From Isoetes taiwanensis (taxonomy: Eukaryota; Streptophyta; Lycopodiopsida; Isoetales; Isoetaceae), in assembly GCA_021234155.1 (NCBI GenBank), contig JAJEKV010000030.1, forward strand, positions 1,374,901 through 1,438,900: a stretch of 64,000 nt of DNA. Reading direction: 5' to 3'. Under the pieces are notes generated by a model that saw nothing but the letters and a program-made list of their open reading frames with translations, searched no databases and was not told the DNA's origin. Shown in pieces: positions 1 to 12,309 of the stretch; the first letter of the stretch is position 1; each line of letters starts with the position of its first letter. Both the position numbers and the translations under genes were made by a program.

Positions 1-329
1 TAACCGAGAAAGGGGGGTTAGGGTTTGAAGAAAAAATTCTCGAGGCTGTGCTCCATGGTAGCGTGATGTAAAATCGTGGCGGCTTTCCTCCTAGCATGTC
101 GGGAGGCTGGTGTGTGCTCTTGTGAGTTTGGAGAGGTGGGAGCCATGCCGGCCGTCCACATGCTAATTTTGCTGCTTTGGATTGTGCTCCTCATATGGGA
201 TGCCAACAATAGCCCTTAATTTGTGGCAGATTCTGCATAAAGAGTGGTGTGCAGGTTTCCGATGGATACTCGATCTCAGGGAGCCATGGCTGAGCCGTCT
301 TCTGCTGCAGGTATTGCTTGATGTGAGAT
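1..329 (+). other. Upstream region and possible first exon of the HUH endonuclease gene
   Basis: No separate gene is supported here. An ATG at 286 lies in a strong initiation context (GCCATGGCTG) and is followed after 25 nt by a GT donor at 311. Acceptor AGs ending at 375 or 381 would keep it in frame with the downstream open frame. Translation of the HUH gene may therefore start at 286 with a small extra intron, or at the ATG at 330. No TATA box or terminal inverted repeat was recognised. Confidence 0.35.
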
Positions 330-2235
330 ATGTTTCTTCGTAGGCTGGCCAGGGGTGTGTCCAAGGGATGTGTAGATGCAGAAGGAAGGCCTCCCGAGAG
401 TAGTGCGGGGCGATGCCGTGGTTTATGGAAAGGCTTCACACTCTCTGAGGATGTCAATATGCACAGGAGCAGTTTTGAAGAGGTTTCAGTGCTTGTTGCT
501 AACGATGGAGCTGGGGATGCTCATGATTTCGAGGTTGTAAATTTGTTTCAGGGTCCTGTTGTTCTTGGTGTAGACAAGGGCGTGAATTCATTGGAGCCTC
601 ATGCTGTTGGCTGTGGAGAGAAGGCACAGGTGCCTACACTGTTTGAAAAGCCAGAGGTGGCTCCAGTATTTCAGTTCACTGGGAAAGCTCCTGGGAGAGC
701 TCCTGTTTTTGAAGACAGAGGGCCTGGCAGGCAGGTTTTTGCTGGGAATAAGAGGTTGCCAGTGAGAAAGAAGTTATCACGAAGTCCCCAAGAGCCCCTG
801 TTTCGCAGAGAGACCTGCCTTCCTCTTTGGATGTGAGTGTTACCGTGAGTATAGGTGGAGTGGATATATGGGATGAGATCTATAATCGTGTGTATCAGTT
901 TCTGGATACAGAATGCTTCAGTGGAATTGTCAGCTTGGAAAGAGGATCAGACTTGGATCATCTCCATGTCCAGTGCGTATTTAGGATTGCTCTGACAAGC
1001 CCTATAGCAGTGAATGCAAAATTGAAGAAATACTTGGGGTGGGATACTCACAAGCCAGCGGGTGGTCTTGTTCTTTGTAAAGCTTTGAAAGACACAAGAC
1101 TGCATTGTTACGAAGGAATGCTAGGATACTGCCTCAAGGACCTGGGGAAGATGCATCATAGGCATCATATGAAATCTGTCACAGCAGAACAGATTGAGCG
1201 TGGAAAGGAGTTGTATGCTTTATACGGAGCAGGGGAGATCAAAAATTGTGTGACACTTGATAACAGGAATCTCTTTGCGAAGGCCAAACATTTTCAGTCC
1301 TATCATGGGAAGAGACGGCTAACTGCATCCCTCATTCAAACCGTCTGTAGCATGCTCCGGACTGGGAAATTCGTGTTGAGCGGGGCATGGGTTCTTCCAT
1401 CTAACACGGCATTCATTTCACAGCAGCGTGTGGAGGCTGCATGGCGCCTCACACTAAATCCCAAGTATGCCTCTCATGCGGATGTCAGGAGTGTTGTGTA
1501 TGGGCTTCCTCCTGGAATAGTGCCAATAGAGCGTGTAGGGAAGCGTAGAAGGAGATTTTGGGACGCTGAGGCTGTGGTTGGGGATGTTGAGGAGGATGAT
1601 GGCAATGAGGAGGACGGCAGCCAAGAACATGGAGATCTGGCCTTTGAGCATCTTTGCTGCAGACACACCCCCGGCCGGGTCAGCCTGCCTTATATTCCTT
1701 TGAATTTTGGGGACTATTCCTTCTCTGCTCAGTAAGTGCAGCTCCATTTGCTTTACTTATGTACATATTCTTTGCTTTTCATGTAGGCGTAGGTGGAGGC
1801 GTAGGTGCAGATGTTGCTAATGTTTTGAGCGAGGGGCCTAGAGATGCTGTTTTCAGCCCCCTTGTGAATCTGGACACAGATTCGGATGAGGAAATTGAGA
1901 AGCCTGCTGAAGTTGTAGCTGAGAACAGGCCTGAGTGTTTTCATCTCCATGTAGACATAGAGTTACTGTCAAAGGAGACAATGATGAGTATTAGAGAATG
2001 TAGGACAGCCATGTGCAACGCTATTCAGCGTCTAGACGAAGCCTTACACTGCCTGGACATAGAGGATTTGAAGGTTTCATTGAAGCAGCGCCGAGTATTT
2101 CCTGGTTACATCAATTTGATGCGAGCTTTGCTGATCAAGCATAACAACACTCTTGATCGTCTTGGGAAGAGATACTTCCGCACTATCAAGGCCATGAAGC
2201 GGTTCAGATCCCTTGAAGCTCATGCTCTTTCTTAG
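330..2235 (+). CDS. HUH-endonuclease (Rep-like, single-tyrosine) protein, three-exon gene
   Basis: Three open segments join in frame through two canonical introns: exons 330-761, 809-1731 and 1857-2235, giving about 577 codons. The middle exon carries the three signatures of rolling-circle initiators in order. These are a hydrophobic strand (VTVSIG, near 840), the metal-binding HUH motif (HLHVQ, near 960) and a single-tyrosine YxxK motif (GYCLKD, near 1115-1132). The family nicks single-stranded DNA and stays covalently attached through the tyrosine. No Walker A/B helicase motif is visible, which separates it from Helitron proteins and full-length CRESS-virus Reps and resembles the Y1 enzymes of IS200/IS605 and eukaryotic Replitrons. 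The N-terminal exon is not recognised. The C-terminal exon is acidic, then helical and basic. The absence of internal stops argues for an intact element or a domesticated gene. Start 330 is uncertain; 286 is an alternative. Confidence 0.72.
762..808 (+). other. Predicted intron 1 of the HUH gene (47 nt)
   Basis: The donor is GTGAGA and the acceptor is TTTCGCAG. Splicing is phase 0 and joins the 330 frame to the frame containing the HUH motif. That frame has a stop codon at 749 and no ATG before the catalytic motifs, so splicing explains how it is translated. Confidence 0.55.
1732..1856 (+). other. Predicted intron 2 of the HUH gene (125 nt)
   Basis: The donor is GTAAGT, the branch-point-like motif TGCTAAT lies near 1815, and the acceptor is CTGTTTTCAG at 1856. 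The junction is phase 2 and restores the frame that stays open to 2235. A nearer acceptor at 1786 would give a stop after about ten codons, so 1856 is preferred. Confidence 0.6.
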
Positions 2236-2689
2236 TCTTCTGTTTTGGTCATGTGTACATATTGTGGATAGCCAGGTCCTTTGTGAAGCTTCTCCATGAG
2301 CTCATGCTCTTGATCTTGTTTTGGTCTTTGTAGATGGACAAACCCGGATCGTTCTCGAGGCTTCTCCATGAAGCTCTTGTGCACTTTGCATTCTGTTCAC
2401 TGTTGCTTGTCGGCTGTATGCCTTGCTGTTAACATACAGTCCTCTCTGTACTATATCACGTTGTCAATGTAATATATATGCTGGTTGTTGACTTCAAGTT
2501 CTTCTTACGAATATTTGACAATGCAATAGTGTTGATTCATTGATTGATTGTATGCATTGATCTATACCTTGTATGATTGTACGTATCTGGTCGTTTGGGG
2601 TGCAAAAGAGTATACGGGGGGCTGACGTGTAAATTCTGTGGTCCTTGATGTGTCATATTCTTGTGAATATTCCTGGATCCAATGATCCA

Positions 2690-2723
2690 GGATATAGCAA
2701 TAAGGATATAGCAATAAGGATAT
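2690..2723. repeat. 14-bp tandem repeat
   Basis: The unit GGATATAGCAATAA is repeated about 2.4 times in direct orientation. Confidence 0.8.
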
Positions 2724-3208
2724 GTGTCGTATATCTTTCTATAACATTTCAAGTTTCACAAAATGCCCTTCAGTTTTTTGTATTCAACGGAACGCCCTTT
2801 TTTAAAGGATATGTTTTGCCACCGTTTTTGGATCAATGCCTACCTTTGTGCACAGTTCCTCAAAAAGAAAAAGGAAGGCATAAGAGGCTCTCTCAAATTT
2901 GCTTCTAATTGAAACTCATTTTGCTCCATTAATTTTAGTTTGCTCCATCGATTTTTTTCTCTCAGGCTCTCATGATTTTGCATCGATTCTCTTTTCTCAA
3001 GATTTTTTGAAGGATCAGTCTCCCACAATTCTGGTGGCACAAGCTCTCACGATTCTGGAGACTCACCAAGCCTTTTTACTCGCTTCTTACTCTGCAACCT
3101 ATAGAAGATCATGCGCCCTATTATTGTTTCCACTGTTCTAGGTATGATGTTGCCTCCAACAACAGTACGATGTTGTTCAAGGTCATTTCAATAATTTGCT
3201 TAAAACTT

Positions 3209-3450
3209 AAGGGTATTTTGTAAATTTAGAACTTTTAAATTTAAAAAAAAAAAACACGTTATTGCTCTCAAGGACATTTTGGATATTTCAATGAAACATA
3301 AGGGCATTTGAGGAATTAACATAAATCTTAAGGGTATTTGAATAATTTACAAAAATACAAAATACATTGTATGTTAATCAGGGGCATTTCGTGAAATTAT
3401 GAAAAGTTAAGGGCATTTGGTGAAATTCGTCAAAACATAAGGGCATTTTG
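3209..3450. repeat. Degenerate AAGGGCATTTTG minisatellite
   Basis: At least seven copies of a core AAGGG(C/T)ATTT(T)G lie at irregular spacings of roughly 17-75 bp (starting near 3209, 3281, 3299, 3331, 3380, 3409 and 3439). They are separated by AT-rich linkers that often contain gaaatt or aaaacat. Confidence 0.7.
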
Positions 3451-3807
3451 TAGTTTTTCCCTATTTTAAAACTATGGATCAGCAAAAGGCAGTTTTGGCA
3501 ATAAGTACGTTGTATTTATAAAGTTCAATCTACTTATGTTTATGGTAAATAAGTAAGTATATCACCTTAGAATTTGATTTGAGATAATTATTCGTGTTAT
3601 TTTGACTTTGTTCCTCAACACTGGGATCCCAAGGGCATGTTTTCTCACGGAAAATATATTTCTCTCGTAAAGCCAAACATTCTTGCAACATTAAACAAAC
3701 TTCTTCTTCTTCAGGTGATGGAACTTCTGTTTAATTACCAAAAAATGCATTACAACTTGTGAAGTTAAAGCAAAAGCTTCCTTACATTATAGATGGATAG
3801 ATGGATT

Positions 3808-3848
3808 GGATAGGATAGGATAGGATAGGATAGGATAGGATAGGATAG
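3808..3848. repeat. (GGATA)n microsatellite
   Basis: About eight pentanucleotide units, flanked by GATA-type tetranucleotides on both sides. Confidence 0.9.
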
Positions 3849-4073
3849 ATAGATAGTATTTTTACTTCATGCCACATTGGCAGCATTCATGAGAACAAGC
3901 AATAGCATTTGAAAAGATTTTTAATGCTAAATGAATCTTGCAAGTATCATTAACACATGAGCTACATACGTTCCCTTGCTCCCCTCCTTCCTCTTCTTCG
4001 ATTTGTTTTCACCATTAATATAATAATTTAATGAAATATTAAATGAAGGGCAAAAACATTCTCTATATATCCC

Positions 4074-4347
4074 TGGTTTGGGTGCATATTCACACGGGGG
4101 TGACTCCGGGCAACGAGAGCTGTTGGATAGGCATATTCACCCCTTATTCCTTAATCTAAACCGTACGTAAAGTTCCTCGTTTGTGGGGTATGCAAGTACA
4201 AAATTTGCTATACTGTATAACAAGATTTGCAAAATACTATAAGATTTCAAGCGGAATACTATATGGTGTTGATTTCGTACGTGCAAAATACAATTATGAG
4301 GGCTCTCCGCCCCCCCGTCACCCCCGTGTGAATATGCACCCAAACCA
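4074..4347. mobile_element. Foldback/MITE with perfect 31-bp terminal inverted repeats
   Basis: The left end (4074-4104, beginning TGGTTTGGGTGCATATTC) is the exact reverse complement of 4317-4347. The 274-bp length, lack of coding capacity and perfect termini fit a miniature inverted-repeat element. No target duplication is obvious, so the superfamily is unassigned. Confidence 0.7.
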
Positions 4348-4511
4348 AAGGGGGTTTAAGGGGGATTTAAATTTAAATGTGTTGGACCCAATGGTTGTGT
4401 TAATTAATGTCAATGGTAGTTATGTGTTGGTTGTTAATGTCAATGGTTGTTATGTGTTGGGGGATTTAATTTTTATATGTTGGATGCCTCATAATTGTAT
4501 TTTGCACGTAA
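4278..4511. repeat. Second inverted repeat overlapping the MITE right end
   Basis: Positions 4278-4302 (beginning TACGTGCAAAATACAATT) match the reverse complement of 4487-4511 almost perfectly over about 24 bp. One arm lies inside the 4074-4347 element and the other outside it. This suggests a rearranged or nested pair of related elements. Between the arms a ~30-bp phrase containing AATGTCAATGG and TATGTGTTGG occurs twice in tandem (near 4407-4460). Confidence 0.6.
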
Positions 4512-5224
4512 CTAGAATTCATTTGAGGCTTTCATCTGTAGCTTTTGAATTTGATCACAATAAAGCAAATAGAACATAAGTAAAAGTTACCATAAAGATA
4601 GAGCAGATTGATCCCATTATTATTCGAAAAGTTATAAAGTTTGCAATACAAAGAAAACCCCCGTTATTATGCTACATATTGTTACTTCCGCTACAACTAT
4701 TTCTCTTTCACAATGACACCATTGTTTATCAATCCATATGATTTTGGATGCTCCATCTCTAGCTTAAAGGTAATGCATGATTCACCTTATGGTTCGATTA
4801 AAGTTCCAAACCTACAATATAAATGCATTCTTGTGGCCACTGTTTGACCGATCTGCGTGATATGGAAAAGGGCGTGGAATAATCCGCTTTGTTGTGTGCA
4901 TAAGAATCCGTTTGTTGATTGAAGCTAAAGGTCGGCCGCTATGAACAATTCGGGCAGCCGAGGGAATATCCAAGAGTTGGAAGCAAACATAGGGCCTAAA
5001 CTCTAAACTCTTTTTTTGAATCTGCAAAGAATCTTAGGAAGGAAACAAAAAGGGGTTTTGCAAAGACTACATTGTAGAATCAGGGAAACCAATACCTTGT
5101 AAAAAAAAAAAACATTATGCTAATCAAGAAGAAACATTAAAAAAAACAAATACCTTTGTAAGTGTGAGCAAAAACCCATCTCGTGGTAGTAAAATCCACT
5201 CCTAATAAAGAATCCAAGAGGGCA
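4512..5224. other. Non-coding spacer
   Basis: AT-rich sequence with no recognisable gene or repeat. Confidence 0.5.
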
Positions 5225-5227
5225 AGT

Positions 5228-5503
5228 ACACATGCATATGCACACATGCACACATGCACATGCACTTGCACTTGCACATGTACAATACACATGCACATGC
5301 ACATGCACAATACACATGCACATGCACATGCACATGCACATGCACATGCACATGCACGCACATGCACATGCATGTGCACATGCACATGCATACACATGCG
5401 CAGTGTTCATGCACAAACACTGCGCTGTGCATGTGCACATGCATGTGCATGTGTGTGCATGTGCATGTGCGTGCATGTGCATGTGTTCATGCACAAACAC
5501 ATG
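5228..5503. repeat. (ACATGC/GCATGT)n alternating purine-pyrimidine tract, partly self-complementary
   Basis: The left half is mainly (CACATG)n and the right half (from about 5370) mainly (CATGTG)n. The tract is therefore both a Z-DNA-prone alternating sequence and a large imperfect inverted repeat able to form a cruciform. The phrase GTGTTCATGCACAAACAC occurs twice (near 5403 and 5482). All reading frames are open because the unit has no stops; those apparent proteins are artefacts. Confidence 0.9.
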
Positions 5504-8306
5504 CAGAGAAAGACAACAACCCTCGGATTGTTCCAACCAACAAAAATCAACGGCCCATAAAGGGTGCACTCTAGAAATACTATTTAGTACACCTCAACGA
5601 ATACAACAACGAAATCATAGAAAAACCATGTGAAAAAACGTATAAAAATCTAAAAGTAACCCCCTGTTATTGTGCTACATATTGGCTTTAATTTCCCAAA
5701 CGCCTCCAATGTTCCAAGGGCCCTTATTTCTTAGATTCTAGTTTCAAAGTTGTAGTTTGCCAAATTGCATAATCATCCCTGAAAAATGCACAAAGATATT
5801 TTGCGCTATGTTGCTTTAACTTTCTTCGCACTATTTGCATTTCTAATTGTCTATGGGTAGTGTAAACTCTGTATTGTGGCCATCCATTGCTTTGCTTCAA
5901 CTTCAATATTATTATTATGGATAATAATTTCTGTCAGCTAACCCTAAATGTCTAATTTACTTGCAGTATGTGGTGGATTTAAAATATTGGTAACCACCTC
6001 TTTGATATCTTTAATCATTTTTCTGGTATTCAAATTATCTACAAGTTATCAGTGCTTTCAAGATACAAAGTAGAAAAGTGATGTGAGATCATTATGTTCG
6101 GTGTGCAAAGACAACAGTGATACTGGAACACTAGCTAGTAAAATGTGCCCATTTGCAACTAGTATGGAATTGTTGCAAGAAACGATTTCGTATTTTACAC
6201 TAGGGACCTGTCAGTTTCTCCTATGCATTTAAAACTAGCCAGAAAAATATAGTGGGTACAACCTAAATACTGGGACATCCTAAACATGCTCCTCAAATAT
6301 CCAAAGCATGGACTTCATGGATCATTTGAAAAGAAGGATAGCAATTGTCTTCTGTGGAGAATACACTTTAAGCATACAGTTGTTGAATGCGCTTGTCAAG
6401 TGTTTAGGTAAATTGGTTGTTATCTTGCTTCTAGTCCCATGATTTACACCCACACTAATTGTATATAACTGTATATTTTCTTTGCATCTTGCTTTATGAA
6501 TTTTAGTAGTTGCACATCCCTTCAGAATTTGCTTAACATCATTTCCATCTTCCTTTGTTCTTCTTGCATTTCTAAAAGCTATCGATTTTGCTCTTCAGTA
6601 GTTTTTCCTTTGTCCTTCGGAATTTACACCGTATGGATTAACTGGTTGGTTTAATTGCTATATATAAGTAGGATATTTCATACAAAGAACTAACCGTCTC
6701 TTCCCCCATTTATTGTTTCATTACTTTGTGGTGTCTCGCTTAAATTCAAGGATAGAAGATGAATATCACCTTACTTAAAAGAGATGGCTAAAAACATTTT
6801 GGATTTACATGTATGAAATGAAATAATATAAAACTAAAACGTTGCTTCTTCTTCTTACGATTGGGTGTTATATGAAGACGAACGAATGTCTCTTGCTCTG
6901 GCTCTTTCCTTAGGATATCTGCAACAATTGGATCAGGTGCTCCTTGTAACTCTTCAGCAAGACTATGTAGGCTGTGTGAACTGTGTGAGGTGTACATCTT
7001 GCAATCTTCTCGTTCCTAAAAATAAAATACATGAATTAGAAAATATATGATATGATTTTGTGAACTAAAGCGTGAAAACTTTTTAATTTTTATCAGAAAA
7101 GTGGAATTATAAATAAAATAAAAATACGTCAGTTGCATATATGAAGCCATGAATGGATGATTAGTTGTATCTAACTAAGTGGAGGCCTAGTTTATAACCG
7201 TAATATTTAAGATTATAGTTTAATATTCAATTGAACTACTCGTGCCACAAAATCTTGATGGACCATAACCTTACCATTCTATCCACTTCATGTGTTCCTT
7301 GGTTATTAATGATCTCATTTTCATCATCGCATTCCTCTACGTTCTCAAAAACTTTCACAGAAGATGAATGTGTAGTTGGTCTGAACATTTTTGAGGTTCG
7401 TATTGTGCCCAGAGTCCTAAAATGGAAATAAAATGATTAGTTTTTTTTTTTTTTTTTTTTCTAAACAATAGTATGATTTATGTGAAATAGGAACTCGAGC
7501 TTTAGGATTTAAAAGGTGTAAGAGGATGTAAAATGCAAGTTCCTCTGTAGGACTAGAGAACTTGTTTCCACCTTAAAATCAAGATTTCCTTGCAATATAG
7601 TACAATAGGCTGGAATATATAATCTAGATCTTAAATTATCAAACTCCTCCATACTTTTTATATCATAAAACAATTGTCTCAATACTAATCTGAACTTTAC
7701 TTTCAAATGACTTCTGTTGATTTTTAAAGTTCCACGTTTTGTCAAAGTTATTACATTTATATAGTCCAAATAAATTTTAGGAAATATAATTACGTAGTAG
7801 CTACAAAGATCATACAAAATGGAAGGTGTTAACTATTTATATGGAACAAACAAGACAACACTCCGTAAAGTTTCCATGGAGCCAATTTGCCAACAGCCTC
7901 ATAAACCCTCATCGATTTTAATATCGACATGCAAAGGTTCTAATCCTCTCATCCAACAGCAGTATGATCTCTCAGGCAAGCCAGTAGCAACCCAATCTTA
8001 ACGTGAAATCAAGACTCTGACACATCCTCAACATGTTCGATGAGATGTAGTATGTCTTAAGTTTTCATTTAAAATGCACTTTAGTAGATTGCTAACACAA
8101 AATTAATCACAGACTATTTGGATATCATCTAGCCTCGAGGATCAAAGGTGCCGGTTTGCAATGGTTTGCAAACCATATGAACTAGAAAGTCTTTATATTT
8201 GGTTTTCTTGGGGAAAAAACCATTGGATATTTGAGGATGAAAACTAGAGCAAATGTCTACGTTCTACATTTCCGTTGGATGGGTTACAGACTTTTTTTTT
8301 TTTTGC
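5504..8306. other. Non-coding spacer
   Basis: No supported gene. It contains a 20-base T run at 7441-7460 and otherwise unremarkable AT-rich DNA. Confidence 0.5.
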
Positions 8307-8543
8307 ATGGAAGCGCAGGCTTGGGTAGATTGTGGCATGCGACCCGGGGTTTATGGAGTTGCTATTCCAATACATCCTTATCCATTTTGTCTGACGTCTG
8401 TCTTCCTCAAACAAAATCCTAATTTCCATGTGCATGTTACTCCAGAGCCAGATGTGCGTATATTGGAGATTGAAGAACTGTTTACTCTGGATGGTCACTT
8501 AGCAGATTATCTGCTTTTATTGGCCAACTATTTGATACAATGA
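8307..8543 (+). CDS. Possible isolated exon, unrecognised protein
   Basis: An open frame of 78 codons from the ATG at 8307 has protein-like composition (a Pro/His/Val-rich stretch followed by an acidic segment, EIEELFTLDG). It is preceded by a 14-base T tract and an AG at 8318, which resembles a 3' splice site. I recognise no family, no partner exon was established, and it could be a chance open frame. Confidence 0.18.
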   Translation: MEAQAWVDCGMRPGVYGVAIPIHPYPFCLTSVFLKQNPNFHVHVTPEPDVRILEIEELFTLDGHLADYLLLLANYLIQ

Positions 8544-11500
8544 GCAATATAAATTGTTGCATAGACCTCTGGCTCATATATATAGATGTGGGCGGAATAA
8601 GGTCATCTAACAATCAGGCCATAATTACGAGGGGCGGCTCTTAGTAGGGCTAGAGTTGTCATGCATAGGAACGTGAGGAGGTATGGCATATTGTAGCACT
8701 CTCGCATGAATGTGCACCTAAACTGATCTGAAACACTCTTTGACTTTGATGTTGTGTGTTAATTTTTAAGTGTAAACGGTGATTCTTTCATGGTGGCACA
8801 CTTGGCACACTTGTGTTTTATGTATTGTGATGCTTGTATAGAATAAACTGCTATTTTTATGGTATTGTAAACGAGATATTAATGACTTGGAAAGATGGAG
8901 ATAGAAACAATAAAATTGGATCATCTTGGAGATGGGGAATTCCTATATGCTTTTGCAGGTAAAGCTGGATCAATGCGAGGCAGATCTCTGGAACATAGAG
9001 CAAGGACACTAGGTATGATTTCAATTTCAAGCTTGTTGGCAGTACGCGGGTTTGATTTTCAAGGAGCTGGTTATCTTGGAGATTATATGGTTTGGGTTAT
9101 TGATTGTAAGCTCTACTTGTATTGTATCATGTAATAATATGAACTAGTCGCGCTAATATTGTATTCGCAATGTTTGAGAGTGGTACTTGCTTTTGTGGAT
9201 AATAGATAATGGCTAGCCATTATGTATTCAATTTTTTCCTAGGCATATTAAGGGCCAAGATTTAGCCATAATCTAATTCTACCACAGTTTACGAAAAAAA
9301 TAGATGTTCTAACAAAAAATCTAATCACTGGAAAGGCCTAAGTAATTCATTAATCTATTACATCCCTATTTAATCAAATAGATTGTAATGCTTCTTCAAT
9401 TCTACCTTAAAATCCCATGCCAAAGTTCGCGAGTTCAACATCCCATTGTGAAAGTGGCCATGATCATTGTAAAGTTAGTGGAGAAATGACCCACTTCAAC
9501 CATATATCGCGGTGGGGGCAGGTCCCATCTGGATGGGTGTTCCATAAGTTTTAACTTTTCGTGGACATTAAGAATTATATAATCTTTTACATTTCCTTCT
9601 CACGGGTCTCTTCTCCTAGACTAGCCTCTTATTTGCCATATTGTGTGTGTCATTGTTCATTAAGAATTATATCCATCTAACTATCTATCAATCTTTTACA
9701 TTTCCTTCTCACGGATCTCTTCTCCTTGACTAGCCTCTTATTTGCCATATTGTGTGTATCATTGTTCAAAAAAAGTCTTGCTAGAACTAGATTTAGCTAC
9801 CTTTGTGCGTAATTTTCAATGAAAGTCTTGATAGTTCAGGCGACACGATACAACTAGAATTAGCTACCATTGTGTGTCAATGTTCAACGAAAGTCTTGAT
9901 AGTTCAGACGACGCAATACAACTAGACTTTTTAGCATACCTAAATGGTAGGCTCGAGTTAGTGCAAAGGTATGGGCAAAGAGGCAGCAACATAAAGTTTT
10001 GAGCCTTAGGGACAACAGAAGACTACAATATATCCAACAAAGAGCAAACAAATGCTTTTTATGCAACTTACATAACCTATATGTATTTGTGGTATTGTGG
10101 TATACCTTATGGCATAGTTGTTACATATTGCTATTCATTCATGCTTTCATCTCTTGTACTTATAGAATTGTGACATATGCCATAAATGAAGAATTAGCCA
10201 CTTTAGGAAATTGTGCACCTTAGCGGCATCGCTGACTGTTCATCATAGTTTCAACCCTTTTTCTATAATGTATGGTAGTAGAGCATGGACTTCACTTATG
10301 AGAATAAAAATGCTGCCATCTCACTTTCCCCAAAATATATGCATGCAACCAAAAAAACTGCAAAATGTCGTATTCCTAAGAAATTAGGTCAATAAATAAA
10401 GCTTCCCAAAATTTTCAAATGTGCAAAAAAGAGATCACAGCTAGATTAATAATGTAAGGAAGCCTTCAGAGACACCATTTTGGCCATTCTTTTCTTCAAG
10501 AATCATTTTTAAGATTCTTATCTTCTTGTAGTCCAGACATTTCAAGTTAAGGTCCCAATAGTAGGTTTGAAGAAATTCTTGTATTACTAATATGATTTTT
10601 AAATTTTCAAGCGTTTAGTCAACGAACTAGAGAATTCAAATACTAAAAGGACAACTATTTTAATAAAAACAGGCTGACGTATGACAGGTTCCAATCACTA
10701 AAATCGTAATTTGGGAAGAAGCATAGCACGCACTTGATAGACTTTGCATGAAACAGGGTAGGCATTCGACAATGCAGCCCCTCTACATACCGTGTCAATG
10801 ACCTATCCAAGAAGATTGACAATGCACAGTTATATGATATTAAGGATAGCCATTTGGTCAAACACAGGCATTTTCCAGACTGCCACACTTGGCATACATA
10901 TTAAAAAGCACATTTCGAACTGCTAACGTTTCTGAAAGTTCGAAACTTAACAAACTTGTGTAACCATATCTAAAATGCCACCAAGCTGTGTTCTTACTGA
11001 AATTTTTAGAGCTCCCTTAAGGTATTGGCAACCAGATTAAGATCCCACTCATCCTGGTGGAGTTGCTCATTTCCACGCTTTGTCTCCTCCACCTTTCTAA
11101 TGTGTAACTATGTAGTGTGTAACTATGTGCTGCTTGTGACCCTTCTATGATAGCAACTGCAGGGAAGGCCAATGTACTTCATAAATGGGTCTGGTCTGCA
11201 TAAAGAATCGCCATAGTTACAATTTTGTGCACTTGCATTCCACTTACAACTTAAAAAAAAGTTTTTGTAACCTACATGCGTAATCATGTGAAATGTATGT
11301 TACGTGGGTCATCACGTGAAAGCATCTAATAAGCTTCAAGCGGGATCATCTTTAACATGATGATTCTGGAGTAACCCCTTAACCCACAGCAGCGGATGAT
11401 CTCATAAAACTGGTAGCAGTTGGTCAACCTTGAGATTCATGATTTCTTTGTGCAATATTTGAGAAATTTCATTGACCTAGTATTTAGTTTAGTCCATTGT

Positions 11501-12301
11501 CCATCACGTAAAGTTAGCAGTACATTTTACTCTTTGTGGAATCCTAATAATTACTAGAGGGAAAATATAAGTCTGCAGACACCATTTTGCTGCTTCTTTC
11601 TTTCACAAAGGGAACACCGCGAAGGAGATCGTAAAGGCCACTATTGACTATATTAAGTTGCACCTCAAGCCAAGACAAATCTTATGCTGGGTGCACTTTG
11701 GATGGTATTTTGTCAATGCAATGATAGTGGCTTATGATTCGTATTTTGCCATGTGCATATAACCTTATAGGTTATGCTGGCAGCCCTCAATGACTCAGCT
11801 CGTCATCCTGGAAGTGTAATCGTCTGCATATTAGACTTAACGATTGTTACATGTTACACTAAAGCTTAGGTTCATGAATTATAGAAGATTGTGCTACTTC
11901 TTCATCTATATAGCTCCAAAGATCATTATGCGTCCACCTTGACTATTATGTATCCATTTTGACTGTAGAAGTTGGAAAGAACTATGGTAAACAAAATGAA
12001 GAAAAGAGATTTTGACCTTATTCTAGGAAACGGGTAGAGGTCCTCTTATTAACAATGTGCTTAAAACTTAAATACAACTAGGTTTATAGAGGCCACAAAG
12101 TTGATTGGTGGAGCTAAACCAAGGCTCACAACATGCAAAGAAGGCCAATGTCTTTTTCTAGGATCCTATAGGGACCCTGATGATCTGGAATGATTTAAGT
12201 AGTCTCCACATGCACAATTTTCTTTCACAAAGGGGAGATTAAGGGGAGATTATTATCAAGGACACTAACAATTAACCTGAGACTTTTGTATGGTTTTAAT
12301 A
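8544..12301. other. Non-coding spacer
   Basis: No supported gene. Apart from the duplications near 9567-9913, only AT-rich unique sequence is seen. Confidence 0.5.
9567..9913. repeat. Two local direct duplications
   Basis: A ~80-bp phrase (ATCTTTTACATTTCCTTCTC and the following bases through GCCATATTGTGTG) occurs at about 9582-9650 and 9691-9760. Just downstream GAAAGTCTTGATAGTTCAG occurs near 9821 and again near 9890, with the following phrase about CAACTAGA also repeated. The pattern suggests slippage or unequal recombination. Confidence 0.75.
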
Positions 12302-12309
12302 GTGGTTTG

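Larger units (their letters stand above)
2236..4073. other. Non-coding spacer with small tandem repeats
   Basis: No credible gene. The first 250 bases are probably the HUH gene 3' UTR. The rest is AT-rich and contains the three repeats listed separately (2690-2723, 3209-3450, 3808-3848). Confidence 0.6.

Noticed and set aside
5120-5633. Several overlapping 80-150-codon open frames rich in Met, His, Cys, Ala and Val
   Set aside because: They are translations of the stop-free CACATG/CATGTG repeat in different frames.
8590-8716. Possible relative of the 4074-4347 element (GAATGTGCACCTAAAC)
   Set aside because: Only one weakly similar end is visible and no matching opposite terminus was found.
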